Source: Lachnospiraceae bacterium (GTDB lineage Bacteria; Bacillota; Clostridia; Lachnospirales; Lachnospiraceae). Taken from it: DNA of 64,000 bases. The stretch lies in contig JAFWZV010000004.1 of the NCBI GenBank assembly GCA_017517305.1, positions 1-64,000 of the forward strand, given 5' to 3'. The notes beneath the pieces are model-generated. The model was not told the DNA's origin. It saw only the letters and a list, made by a program, of their open reading frames with translations, and searched no databases. Made by a program: the position numbers and the translations under genes. This document shows, piece after piece, positions 52,083 through 61,111 of this stretch; positions within the stretch are counted from its first letter, which is position 1, and every line of letters starts with the position of its first letter.

Positions 52083-53288
52083 ATGAGCAAAGTATGGCAA
52101 AAAAGACGAAAAAGACTTTTTGAGATTATAGAGGTTGGAAGCTATTATGATAAAGCCAGCAAGGCGTATGATTATTTTAGTATAGCAGCTATAGTTATAA
52201 ATCTTCTTGTTAGTGTGTTATATACTTTTGATAATATAAAGGCTGATTATGAGCAGTTAATGCTGGTTGTAGAGCAGGTTACTGTGGCAATATTCGCTGT
52301 GGATTACATACTGCGAGTTATAACAGCTAAATTTTTATATCCTGATGAAAAAGAAGGAATAGCAATAAAAAAATATGTGTTTTCATTTACAGGAATTATA
52401 GATTTATTGTCGTTTTTGCCTTACTATCTGCCTGTTTTCTTCCCTGCAGGAACAGTAGCTTTCAGAATGATTAGAATTGTAAGGATTCTAAGGCTTTTTA
52501 GAATAAATGCCTACTATGATTCTTTAAGCGTAATAACTGAGGTGTTAAGCAGTAAAAGACAACAGCTTATATCATCTGTATTTATTATATTGGTGCTAAT
52601 GCTTGCATCCAGTCTTTGTATGTATAGCTTAGAACATGAGGCACAGCCGGAGGTTTTCTCCAATGCATTTTCAGGAATATGGTGGGCAACATCAACACTG
52701 CTTACCGTGGGTTATGGAGATATATACCCTATAACAACCTTGGGAAAGGTATTTGGAATATTTATATCCTTCCTGGGGGTTGGTATGGTAGCCATACCTA
52801 CAGGTATTATATCTGCGGGTTTTGTTAATCAGTATTCGAATATAAAGAACAAGGCTTTGTATGGTTACAAGAAGGATATGCATTTTATAAAGATTCATCT
52901 TATGGCTAATAACAAATGGATTGGTAAGCGGGTTGCTGATTTGAAGCTTCCGGATGGTATAGTAATGGCTGTAATTAAGAGGAAGGATAATATTATTATA
53001 CCTAGAGGAGATGTGGAGCTTTTGGAGGAGGATACCATAGTAATTGGTGCGGAGCCATTTGAGGAAGAGGAGAGTATTAATCTTAAAGAGATTATGATAC
53101 AGGATGAGCATCCTTGGGTAGGTAAGAGAATTCGCGATTTGGATATATCAAAATACTCAGTCATTGTGCTTGTTAAGAGAAAGAATAAAGCTCTTATCCC
53201 TAATGGTAACATGATTATACAGGATAACGACAGAGTGTTTATGTATACACAGAAGTATGTGGCAGAGGCCAGTGAATTTAATATATAA
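52083..53288 (+). CDS. Voltage-gated-type K+ channel with two C-terminal TrkA-C-like domains
   Basis: 401 residues from the ATG at 52083 (GAGGAGAG upstream). Six helices: S4 near 128-141 has a regular Arg pattern (RMIRIVRILRLFR), and the pore has TVGYGD near 208, the K+ selectivity filter. The cytoplasmic end holds two similar modules (WIGKRVADLKLPDG...RGDVELLEEDTIVIG and WVGKRIRDLDISKY...NGNMIIQDNDRVFMY), each like TrkA-C/RCK-C ligand domains, without the Rossmann RCK-N part. Role: K+ flux and membrane-potential control, perhaps ligand-tuned. Confidence 0.9.
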   Translation: MSKVWQKRRKRLFEIIEVGSYYDKASKAYDYFSIAAIVINLLVSVLYTFDNIKADYEQLMLVVEQVTVAIFAVDYILRVITAKFLYPDEKEGIAIKKYVFSFTGIIDLLSFLPYYLPVFFPAGTVAFRMIRIVRILRLFRINAYYDSLSVITEVLSSKRQQLISSVFIILVLMLASSLCMYSLEHEAQPEVFSNAFSGIWWATSTLLTVGYGDIYPITTLGKVFGIFISFLGVGMVAIPTGIISAGFVNQYSNIKNKALYGYKKDMHFIKIHLMANNKWIGKRVADLKLPDGIVMAVIKRKDNIIIPRGDVELLEEDTIVIGAEPFEEEESINLKEIMIQDEHPWVGKRIRDLDISKYSVIVLVKRKNKALIPNGNMIIQDNDRVFMYTQKYVAEASEFNI

Positions 53289-53376
53289 TAAGAATTGATA
53301 ATGTGTAGAAGTAGTATTTATGCGGGAATTATGTAGCATATAGTTGTATAGAATATAGTGGAGAGGAGCTGATTAG

Positions 53377-55863
53377 GTGAGTAATAGGACTGTTCAGGAT
53401 GGAATAATGCATGTATATAATCGTAATATTCTCATTATTTATAATTGTAAGACGGGTGAATTTACATACCCTAATCTTAGCGCTAATGGGGAAACTATGT
53501 CTTCTGAGAAGCGTCCTCTATGGCAAATATTGACGGAAGATGATTTTTCTACTCAAGAGACTGCAGATATAATAAAGAGCAAAATAGAGGATATAGGAAA
53601 AATTAATCGTGGTCAGGCCTATTTTGAGGATTTGTGTTTTAAGGATTATGACGGACAATGGAAATGGTATGGTGTTGGTTTTATTTGCCCTATACCAGGA
53701 GAGATAATTAGTATTACATTTACAGACATTCATAGTAATGTTATAAAGCAGAGAAGGCTTGCCCAAATGTCTGAGTTCGATGATTTTACAGGACTTTCTA
53801 ACAGACAGGGCTTTGAAAAAATGGTAAATGCAGTATTGTTGGACGATGAAGAAGGAGTTATAGCTGGGGAATATGCTATGGCCTGCTTCGATGTGCTAAG
53901 ATTTAAAGCAGTTAATGATTTGTTTGGAGCTGATGTGGGTGACAAGCTTATTCTTCATATAGCAGATGTACTGTCTGAAAACGTTAGTGAAGGAGATATA
54001 ATAAGTCATCCCGGTTCTGACAGGTTTATGTTTTTTGCCCGCGCTAAGGGTGAAAGACTACAGAAAATGGTTGATAAGATATTAACTGATATTTCAGATT
54101 TTGATGTGCCATTTGAAATTGCTTGTAATATGGGAATATATGTTACAGGTGGAAAGGTTCACTCGGTGGATACTATGATAGACAGAGCGGTTTTAGCTCA
54201 GTCAAAGATAAAGGGCAGTTATACAATTAAGTATAATTATTATACTGAAGAACTGAGAAATACTATGCTTGGAGAGCAGGAAATTGTAGGTATGATGTCT
54301 GCTGCTTTAGCTAATAAGCACTTTATAGTATATTATCAGCCACAGTATAACCATTCTACAGGTATGCTTCTTGGAGCGGAGGCTTTGGTTAGATGGAAGC
54401 ACCCTGAGAAGGGAATTATATCTCCTGGAGTATTCATTCCTATATTTGAGAGAAATGGATTCATAACTAAGCTTGATTTGTATGTGTTTGAACAGGTCTG
54501 TGCATTTTTAAGAAAATGTATAGATAATGATATTTATGCAGTACCTATATCTACTAACTTTTCAAGACATGATATATTCTTACCTAATTTTGTGGAAAGT
54601 CTTGAGGAGATTCGTACTAGATATGATGTGCCAGTTAAATATCTTCGAGTGGAGATAACAGAGTCAGCAGTAATGGGAAGCAGTACAGCGGTCAATCAAG
54701 TGGTGCAGAAGCTTCATGACTATGGATATGTGGTTGAGATGGATGATTTTGGAAGTGGTTATTCATCCCTTAATGTATTAAAGGATATAGAGCTGGATGT
54801 AATAAAGCTTGATATGATGTTTATGTCAGAACATTCCGAAAGTAAAAAGGGTGGAACAATACTTAGCTCTATAGTCAGAATGGCAAAATGGCTTCGTATG
54901 CCAGTTATAGCAGAGGGTGTTGAAACCATTAAGCAGGCAGATTTTCTTAGAAGCATAGGTTGTAATTATATACAGGGGTATCTGTACTCTAGGCCTATTC
55001 CAGAAGAGGAATTCGTGGAGATGTTAAGTGGAAATACAGTGGGAATAGCTGTACCGCAGATGAGATTAATAGATACTTTTAATTCTTGTGACTTCTGGGA
55101 TCCAAGATCTCAGGAGACACTTATATTCAGTAATTACGTAGGGGCAGCAGCCATATTTGATTATCATGATGGAAAGATGGAGATTCTTAGGGTTAACCAA
55201 AAGTATCTTCAGGAGCTTGGCATGAACTTGTCCGAGAAGGATATTATAGATACGGATCTTGCGGAGGTACTTGACGAAGAGTCGAAAAGGATTCATACAG
55301 AAATGCTAGAAAAAGCCATAGTAACAATGGAGGAGCAGGAATGTGAGGTTTGGTGTAATGTTCAGTCTCCATGCTGTGGCACAGAGCGAATATGCTTAAG
55401 GATATGTGTTAAGCTGATAGGTAAAAGCGAGGATAATTATCTTTTCTATGCAAATATAAGAAATATCACTGCAGAGAAGACAAAATTTAGTGAGCTTGAG
55501 GATATGGACAAGCGATTTAGAGTGGCTAGTGAACAAGCAAATATATATTTTTGGGAATATATTATTGCTACCAAGGAGATGCGACCATGCTTTAGATGTA
55601 TGAGAGATTTGGGACTTCCTCCAGTGGTAAGAAATTATCCAGAACCACTGATTGAGCAGGGAATCATACCAGAGGATTATGCAGATATGTATAGGAAGTG
55701 GATGGAGGAAGTGGCTACCGGAGATGTGAGTAGGGAAGAAATTATACCTCTTACAGTGGGAAGAGTACCATTTATGTTTAAGTACACTATGGAATATGAT
55801 GAGAACGGAAGACCACTTAAGGCATTTGGCTCAGCAACATTTGTTAATGGAACACAGGAATAA
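53377..55863 (+). CDS. c-di-GMP signalling protein: PAS-like, degenerate GGDEF, EAL, C-terminal PAS-like
   Basis: 828 residues from GTG 53377 (GAGAGGAG upstream). N-terminal sensor ~10-120, then a GGDEF domain ~135-290 whose active site reads HPGSDRF near 211 instead of GGDEF, so it should not make c-di-GMP. The EAL domain ~300-550 keeps EALVRW near 335, VEITESAV, MDDFGSGYSSL, KLD, AEGVET and QGYLYSRP, so it should hydrolyse c-di-GMP. Two PAS-like segments follow to the end. No membrane helix: a cytosolic phosphodiesterase with GGDEF as a possible GTP sensor. It is a single gene. Confidence 0.92.
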   Translation: MSNRTVQDGIMHVYNRNILIIYNCKTGEFTYPNLSANGETMSSEKRPLWQILTEDDFSTQETADIIKSKIEDIGKINRGQAYFEDLCFKDYDGQWKWYGVGFICPIPGEIISITFTDIHSNVIKQRRLAQMSEFDDFTGLSNRQGFEKMVNAVLLDDEEGVIAGEYAMACFDVLRFKAVNDLFGADVGDKLILHIADVLSENVSEGDIISHPGSDRFMFFARAKGERLQKMVDKILTDISDFDVPFEIACNMGIYVTGGKVHSVDTMIDRAVLAQSKIKGSYTIKYNYYTEELRNTMLGEQEIVGMMSAALANKHFIVYYQPQYNHSTGMLLGAEALVRWKHPEKGIISPGVFIPIFERNGFITKLDLYVFEQVCAFLRKCIDNDIYAVPISTNFSRHDIFLPNFVESLEEIRTRYDVPVKYLRVEITESAVMGSSTAVNQVVQKLHDYGYVVEMDDFGSGYSSLNVLKDIELDVIKLDMMFMSEHSESKKGGTILSSIVRMAKWLRMPVIAEGVETIKQADFLRSIGCNYIQGYLYSRPIPEEEFVEMLSGNTVGIAVPQMRLIDTFNSCDFWDPRSQETLIFSNYVGAAAIFDYHDGKMEILRVNQKYLQELGMNLSEKDIIDTDLAEVLDEESKRIHTEMLEKAIVTMEEQECEVWCNVQSPCCGTERICLRICVKLIGKSEDNYLFYANIRNITAEKTKFSELEDMDKRFRVASEQANIYFWEYIIATKEMRPCFRCMRDLGLPPVVRNYPEPLIEQGIIPEDYADMYRKWMEEVATGDVSREEIIPLTVGRVPFMFKYTMEYDENGRPLKAFGSATFVNGTQE

Positions 55864-55868
55864 AAGGC

Positions 55869-55896
55869 TTATGTCAAAGTTTTTTGTATGACATAA
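55869..55896 (+). terminator. Hairpin after the EAL gene
   Basis: TTATGTCA pairs with TGACATAA around a T-rich loop (AAGTTTTTTGTA). There is no T-run after the stem, so termination is uncertain. Confidence 0.35.
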
Positions 55897-55984
55897 TGTT
55901 AGATGATATGAATTACATTATAGGTGTGTAACAGTAGGTGAAATTGCTGAAATAATAATTACACATAATAGGAAAGGTTACAGG

Positions 55985-57529
55985 ATGATAACAGTTAAGG
56001 AATACGTAGGACATATTAGAAATTGGAAGGCACTTTGTCAGGAGCTTGGTATTGATGTAAATCTTTCTAGAGAAGAAAGAGAACTTCAGATACTTGTAAA
56101 GGCATATGAAAAATGGGCAGGAAAAATGGCAGATCATATCTATGGTATGTTTGCATTTGCTTTCTATGATGATGAGACAGACAAGGTATTTTGTCTTAGA
56201 GACCAGTTTGGAACAAAGCCATTTTATTACTATATGACAGAGGATGGTAAGCTTTTGTATAGTACATGCATTCGTAAGCTTCTCGAGATGCCAGGTTGTA
56301 AGAAGGAGCTTAATGAGGATATGCTTCAGATTTATCTTACTCTTACATATATTCCGGGAGAGGATACATTTTTTAAGGGTATCAAAAAGCTTTTACCGGG
56401 AAGATATATGGAGTTTAAGGAAGGTGATGAGGCACCTGTAATTACCAGATACTTTAAGCCTGAATTTAAGCCTGATAATAGTAAGACCCTAGAGGAATAT
56501 GCAGATGAACTCCATAATACTTTAGAGATGATTATGAAAGAGGTTAAGGATGAGGATGAGGTTGCAGATTCCTTCCTGTCTGGAGGTGTTGATTCATCCT
56601 ATGTTCTTGCCATGAGTGATGCTAAGGTTGCAAATTCCTGTGGCTATGATTTTGAAGCTCTTGATGAGTCTGCTCTTGCGGCCAAGACTGCGGAATTGTT
56701 GGGAAGGGATATTAATAAATGCATAATTTCCCCTAAAGAATATTTTGATATAGTTCCATGGGTTATGTATAACATGGAGATGCCTTTGGGAGATGCGTCA
56801 GCGGTTGCCTTTGCCCTTGGATGCAGAGCTACTGCAAAAAGGTCAAAGCTTTGTTATTCCGGAGAGGGCTCAGATGAGTTCTTTGGCGGATATAATATGT
56901 ATCGTAACGCTGAGCGTTATGGTGATAATCTTAAGACCTTCTATGTTGGCAATACCAACATTATGAAGGAGGATGAGAAGGAGAAAATCCTTAAGAAATA
57001 CGACCCAAGTATTCTTCCTATTAATCTCTGCAAGGAGATATATGAGGAGAACCAGCATCTTGCTCCACTTGAGAAGATGCAGGATGTGGATATTCAGATT
57101 TGGCTTGAGGGTGATATATATTTCAATGTTCATAATATGTCTACCGCGGCAGGACTTGAGGTAAGAATGCCACTTACTGATATGAGAATATTTGATATAG
57201 CAAGCAGACTTCCACTAGAATACAAAATTACTGATGAGGAGAATAAGCTGGTTATAAGAACAGCTGCCTTAAAGAAGCTTCCAGAAGAGATTGCATTTAG
57301 AAAGAAGCTAGGCTTTGTAGTTCCAATTAGATATTGGATGGCTGATGAAAAATACAATCAGGACGTTAGAGATAAATTTCAGAGTGATATAGCTGATAAG
57401 TTCTTCAAAAAGGATGAAATATGGGCTATATACGAGGAGTACATAGGAGGAAACTCAGACCTGTGGAGAAAGGTATGGACAATATATACCTTCCTTGTGT
57501 GGTATGAGGAGTACTTCGTGAAGAGATAG
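55985..57529 (+). CDS. Asparagine synthetase-like protein lacking the glutaminase nucleophile
   Basis: 514 residues. The C-terminal synthetase half is well kept: SGGVDSSY near 199 (ATP-PPase loop) and YSGEGSDEFFGGY near 293. The N-terminal part is short: the protein opens MITVKEYVGHIRNWKALCQELG, aligning with the GEIYNYKELREELG region of AsnB, so the first ~75 residues with Cys2 and the glutamine site are missing. GMFAFAFYDDETDKVFCLRDQFGTKPFYY still matches. Thus it would use free ammonia or another amine, or make a different amide. AGGAAAGG lies upstream. It is monocistronic. Confidence 0.85.
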   Translation: MITVKEYVGHIRNWKALCQELGIDVNLSREERELQILVKAYEKWAGKMADHIYGMFAFAFYDDETDKVFCLRDQFGTKPFYYYMTEDGKLLYSTCIRKLLEMPGCKKELNEDMLQIYLTLTYIPGEDTFFKGIKKLLPGRYMEFKEGDEAPVITRYFKPEFKPDNSKTLEEYADELHNTLEMIMKEVKDEDEVADSFLSGGVDSSYVLAMSDAKVANSCGYDFEALDESALAAKTAELLGRDINKCIISPKEYFDIVPWVMYNMEMPLGDASAVAFALGCRATAKRSKLCYSGEGSDEFFGGYNMYRNAERYGDNLKTFYVGNTNIMKEDEKEKILKKYDPSILPINLCKEIYEENQHLAPLEKMQDVDIQIWLEGDIYFNVHNMSTAAGLEVRMPLTDMRIFDIASRLPLEYKITDEENKLVIRTAALKKLPEEIAFRKKLGFVVPIRYWMADEKYNQDVRDKFQSDIADKFFKKDEIWAIYEEYIGGNSDLWRKVWTIYTFLVWYEEYFVKR

Positions 57530-57541
57530 GTGAAGGTTGTA

Positions 57542-57570
57542 AACCCAGCGCATTATGTGCTGGGTTTTTA
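57542..57570 (+). terminator. Terminator of the asparagine synthetase-like gene
   Basis: AACCCAGC pairs with GCTGGGTT, then T4. Confidence 0.92.
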
Positions 57571-57580
57571 TCATTGAGCA

Positions 57581-57711
57581 GTATGAAATGGGTGTGAATT
57601 TATGTATTGGCCGACCTGCCTAGGGATTCTGCATCGCTGACACTTAAAACGGTCAGCTCAGCAGAACCCTGTCGCGGTCGGTATGAATATTTTGGCACAC
57701 CCATTTCATAC
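57581..57711. other. Large nested palindromic element between converging genes
   Basis: GTATGAAATGGGTGTG (57581-57596) is matched perfectly by CACACCCATTTCATAC (57696-57711). Inside are CCGACC/GGTCGG (57611/57676), AGGG-A-TTCTGC/GCAGAACCCT (57622/57661) and GCTGAC/GTCAGC (57636/57652), forming one long rod of 131 nt with internal loops. It follows the terminator of the plus-strand gene and the end of the minus-strand DUF2383-like gene. I see no coding sequence, transposase or target-site duplication. It could be a miniature repeat or the 3' end of the minus-strand transcript; I do not recognise it. Confidence 0.7.
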
Positions 57712-57815
57712 TTTGTCTGTTCATAAATCAGCACATAATGATATTGGACTGGGACAATCTTCACTATGTCCTTCGGCCATAAGCAGTTCTTTCGTACCAC
57801 ACAAAGAAGATATAT

Positions 57816-58250
57816 TTACAGATAACTCTTCACGGCTTCTCTTAAATCTTCCTCAATTTTTATAAGCTTCCTACATAGCTCCTTGGTTTTGTCGTTGGCA
57901 GCTGGGTATTGGTTAAGATACTGGTTTAATGATTTGATTCCCATATCGCAGCCGTCTGTAATAAGCTCGGCAGCAGTTTTGTCTGGATCGTACATACCCA
58001 TCTTGAAGTTTGTCTTAATCCAAGACATACTTTTAGCCATTACATTTGGCTCTTTTTCCTCGCTATCATATTCTATGAGTAGGGAGTGGATTTCGTTTCC
58101 AAGAGCCTCGTGGTGTTCTTTGCTTTCTAGAAAGAGCTTGATAAGGTCAGAGTCCTGAACCTTGTCTAGTATATCGTCTATTGATGTGACTGCCATCTTT
58201 GAACCGGCATCACATTCCTTAAGTAGTCTAATAGTGTCTTGATTTTCCAT
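57816..58250 (-). CDS. DUF2383/PA2169-type ferritin-like four-helix protein
   Basis: 144 residues, almost all helical. Four helices can be drawn at ~3-28, 33-60, 72-105 and 108-142, with ESKEHHEALGNEIHSLLIEY near 42 supplying Glu/His residues like those of ferritin-like bundles. It has no signal peptide. The family is found with stress and sporulation-type genes, without established activity. On the minus strand GGAGG lies before the ATG. It ends toward the palindromic element, which may shape the 3' end of its mRNA. Confidence 0.72.
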   Translation of the reverse strand: MENQDTIRLLKECDAGSKMAVTSIDDILDKVQDSDLIKLFLESKEHHEALGNEIHSLLIEYDSEEKEPNVMAKSMSWIKTNFKMGMYDPDKTAAELITDGCDMGIKSLNQYLNQYPAANDKTKELCRKLIKIEEDLREAVKSYL

Positions 58251-58355
58251 TTTTTAAATCCTCCATTTTTTATATTATTTATATTTGATATAATGCTTTA
58301 GATATAGTGTGTGCATATATTTTATTTACATACAAAATAAATTTTTTGAAAAAAG

Positions 58356-58384
58356 TGGGACTTTTTGAATCCTAAATTAGTCTA
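58356..58384 (+). promoter_or_regulatory. Candidate ECF-type promoter before the first sigma gene
   Basis: TGGGAC (58356-58361), a 17-bp spacer and AGTCTA (58379-58384). This resembles ECF promoters (-35 with AAC, -10 CGTCTA in Bacillus SigV-like factors) rather than sigma-A sites, suggesting that the sigma factor activates its own gene. Confidence 0.5.
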
Positions 58385-58433
58385 ATAAATGTAATCCGGA
58401 ATACAACACTGAAAAGAGGAGGTGATCAAGTGT

Positions 58434-58919
58434 ATGAATAAGGAAGCCTTTGGCAAGCTTGTGATAGATGCCCAGGAGAGCTTGTATAGAGTGGCAAAGT
58501 CAATATTATACAGTGATGAAGACTGTAAGGATGCCATATCTGAAGCTATTACTAAAGGCTTTGAGAAGCTTGATACCCTTAAGAAGGATAAGTTTGCTAA
58601 GACCTGGCTAACTCGAATTTTAATCAATGAGTGTTATGACATTTTGCGAGAAAGCAAAAATGTAGAGGATATTGATGCTCATACCTACGAGCTAGGCTAT
58701 GAGGAGCCGGATAATTATTCTGAACTTTATGAGGCAATTATGAAGCTTGAGGTGGATTACAGGACTGCCATAGTACTTTACTACATAGAGGGCTACAGGA
58801 TAAAGGAGATTGCCACTATGGTTGATTCCACTGAATCTGCAGTTAAGAAGAGATTAGCCAGAGCCAGAGAAAAGCTAAGAGTATATTTGGAAGGAGGATT
58901 AAATGATGAAGATAGATAA
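58434..58919 (+). CDS. ECF-type RNA polymerase sigma factor
   Basis: 161 residues from the ATG at 58434, with GAGGAGGTGAT at ideal spacing. Region 2 (~8-75: AQESLYRVAKSILYSDEDCKDAIS...KTWLTRILINECYDILR) and region 4 (~105-155: LYYIEGYRIKEIATMVDSTESAVKKRLARAREKL) are clear, with no extra domains. The gene overlaps the next by 17 bases; the partner has a single membrane helix, the standard ECF/anti-sigma arrangement. Confidence 0.92.
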   Translation: MNKEAFGKLVIDAQESLYRVAKSILYSDEDCKDAISEAITKGFEKLDTLKKDKFAKTWLTRILINECYDILRESKNVEDIDAHTYELGYEEPDNYSELYEAIMKLEVDYRTAIVLYYIEGYRIKEIATMVDSTESAVKKRLARAREKLRVYLEGGLNDEDR

Positions 58920-60435
58920 GAAGGATTACCCGAAAATGCCTGATGATATAAGAGCTATGATTAAGCAGCAGGTGGAAAATGAAATATCTGACGGTGCAGA
59001 GAGAAAACACATTGTGAAAAAAGGCAAATTCATAAGGTATGCAGTAGCTGCCCTTGCGGGAACATTATTGGTGGGAACTACAGTGTATGCTGCATCTAAG
59101 CTCATATCCATAACCACAGAGAAGAAGGGCGAGTATGGACTAGAGACTAAGGTTACTGTGTCAGAGAATGCAGATAATGGGGATGAGAAGGAGAATGTGG
59201 ACAGCCAGGGCAGTGAGAACGCAGCTGTAGATGAGGGTACAACCGAGATCCCTTATGATAGATATGAGCTTATGAACGAGGAGAATTATGTTCATCTTGA
59301 TATAAGCTATATGCCAGAGGATATATATGTTGAATGGCCGGAGGATGTGGCTGTGCTTAAGCTACATTCTCACTCTGAGACAGATAGAGCTAACAGAAGT
59401 ATGACCTTCTATATGTGGAGGATACATGAAGGAGTGGAATATACTCATAATGATGTGAATGTTATAAATACCGAGGAATTTGAGGTACCTGGAGGTACAG
59501 CTGTTTTGGTAGAACTAGATGGTGGTAGAAGAAAGGTATATATGGCATATGATATAGGCTATGTGTTGGATATCTGGGCGCAGCCGGGTATAACCAAGGA
59601 TGAGTTTGTAAATGTAGCAAAGGGGATTAGTCTTGAGGTAGCAACTAAGGAAGAAGCTGAAGAAGCAAATAATATAAATTTCATGATGGCACCAGCCTAT
59701 GTTCCGCCTTTTGAGAGTGTTCAGGAAGGAAATATAATCTATGTGGAGACAGAAGATGAGCTTGAGCAAAGAACTACTGTAGCCAAGGATGAGCTTAAGG
59801 TTTATCAGGTTGGAGAGGAGTTTGGAATTCCTGAGAAAAATGGTAATGTGAAAGTGACCAAGGTAGAAATATGTGATGACTTAAGTGTCGTTAATAAGGA
59901 TGTGTTTGATTTCTACCAGGGAGAACATCCTGATTTTATAGATGAAAATGGAAACCTAAAGGATGAGACAGTATCTTACTGCAAGGTAGGTGATGGAGTA
60001 AATTCCTTAGACGAGACTGTGGCTACTGAAAATATACCAGTTAAGCTTGTTTACATAGAGGTGGAATATACTTCGGATACAGGTGGATCAGATGTGATGT
60101 TTTATGGTAATCTAATGCTTGTGAAGGAAGATGAAAACAGTTACGAAATATATGATGGATTAAGTCCGCTAGCTAGAGAGATAGAATATGATGTAGCTTA
60201 TCCAAGCTATTATGATAATGACCCAGAGGAAATATATTTTTACAATGGAAATGATGTGTGGGAAAAGAATCATTTTGAGAGTGTGCAGGCAGGAGAAACC
60301 AGAACAGCTTCATTTTGTTATGTAGTTAGAGAAGATTGGTTGCCTTATATGTATTTTGACATTACATGTGCAGACCCAACAGATTATTTTAAACAAAGTA
60401 TACTTGATACAGGTGTAATTGATATAAGACAGTAA
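58903..60435 (+). CDS. Membrane anti-sigma factor-like protein with large outer domain
   Basis: 510 residues. A cytoplasmic N-terminus (~1-45, MPDDIRAMIKQQVENEI) could bind the sigma factor, one membrane helix lies at ~47-64 (YAVAALAGTLLVGTTVYA), and an acidic outer region of ~440 residues follows. The outer part contains two beta-rich blocks with many Tyr/Glu residues; the later one (~275-505) resembles a ligand-binding immunoglobulin-like fold. Overlap with the sigma gene implies coupled translation. The signal sensed is unknown. GGAGG precedes the start; an ATG at 58906 is equivalent. Confidence 0.78.
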   Translation: MMKIDKKDYPKMPDDIRAMIKQQVENEISDGAERKHIVKKGKFIRYAVAALAGTLLVGTTVYAASKLISITTEKKGEYGLETKVTVSENADNGDEKENVDSQGSENAAVDEGTTEIPYDRYELMNEENYVHLDISYMPEDIYVEWPEDVAVLKLHSHSETDRANRSMTFYMWRIHEGVEYTHNDVNVINTEEFEVPGGTAVLVELDGGRRKVYMAYDIGYVLDIWAQPGITKDEFVNVAKGISLEVATKEEAEEANNINFMMAPAYVPPFESVQEGNIIYVETEDELEQRTTVAKDELKVYQVGEEFGIPEKNGNVKVTKVEICDDLSVVNKDVFDFYQGEHPDFIDENGNLKDETVSYCKVGDGVNSLDETVATENIPVKLVYIEVEYTSDTGGSDVMFYGNLMLVKEDENSYEIYDGLSPLAREIEYDVAYPSYYDNDPEEIYFYNGNDVWEKNHFESVQAGETRTASFCYVVREDWLPYMYFDITCADPTDYFKQSILDTGVIDIRQ

Positions 60436-60441
60436 GCTTAT

Positions 60442-60465
60442 CCCCAGTGGTTAATTCCACTGGGG
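60442..60465 (+). terminator. Terminator of the first sigma operon
   Basis: CCCCAGTGG pairs perfectly with CCACTGGGG across TTAATT; a weak T-rich tail follows. Confidence 0.8.
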
Positions 60466-60616
60466 ATTGCTTTGCGTTAAGGGATGTGGTAGTCTAAAAA
60501 ATATTTTTAAAATGAACCGCACAAATCGACTCTTTCAACCGTTATTATATTGAAGGCCTTTGATAATGCGCATTGAAAAAGCTACAAAACAAAATCACAA
60601 GTCAGGAGGTGAGGTC

Positions 60617-61111
60617 TTGGATAATAGAGAATACGAACGCATTGTAAAAGAGAATATTGATACAATCTATAGGATAGCTCTAAGCTACACCAAGTCCACA
60701 CAAGATGCAGATGATGTGGTTCAGCAGACCTTTATGAAGCTTCTTACTAAGCAGGTGAGCTTCAAGGATGAGGAGCATATTAAAAAGTGGCTGATTAGAG
60801 TTTGTGTTAATGAGTGCAACAGCTTATTTTCCACATTCTGGCGAAGAAATGTAGGCTCTACAGATGAGATGTCTGAAGAGGCTTCCTATGAAGTAGAATT
60901 CGAAGATGGGAAACATGAGGAGCTGTTTGAAGCCATTAAGGAGCTACCAGCCAAAAGTAGAATTGTTATATACCTCTTTTATTACGAGGATTATTCCTCT
61001 AAGGAAATTGCTGAAATATTACATATCAAGGAACCAACTGTCAGGACCAGACTTGTGGCAGCAAGAAAAATGTTAAGAGCAAAGCTGAAGGAGGCGTGGG
61101 AAGATGAATAA
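60617..61111 (+). CDS. Second ECF-type RNA polymerase sigma factor
   Basis: 164 residues if started at TTG 60617, which follows AGGAGGTGAGG and gives the family's usual N-terminus (LDNREYERIVKENIDTIYRIALSY). An ATG at 60566 has no good ribosome site. Region 2 spans ~10-75 (DADDVVQQTFMKLL) and region 4 ~110-160 (YYEDYSSKEIAEILHIKEPTVRTRL). It differs clearly from the factor at 58434, so this is not a recent duplication. It overlaps its membrane partner by 8 bases. Confidence 0.9.
   Translation: MDNREYERIVKENIDTIYRIALSYTKSTQDADDVVQQTFMKLLTKQVSFKDEEHIKKWLIRVCVNECNSLFSTFWRRNVGSTDEMSEEASYEVEFEDGKHEELFEAIKELPAKSRIVIYLFYYEDYSSKEIAEILHIKEPTVRTRLVAARKMLRAKLKEAWEDE

Noticed and set aside
57581..57711. 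Insertion sequence or MITE with target duplication
   Set aside because: No transposase, and the flanking bases show no matching direct repeat; kept only as a palindromic element.
57600..57800. Minus-strand ORF of 66 codons over the palindrome
   Set aside because: It crosses the hairpin arms, has no family likeness and no good ribosome site.
60500..60560. ECF promoter with AACCGC before the second sigma gene
   Set aside because: The distance from AACC to the candidate -10 is too long (over 20 bp) to call with confidence.
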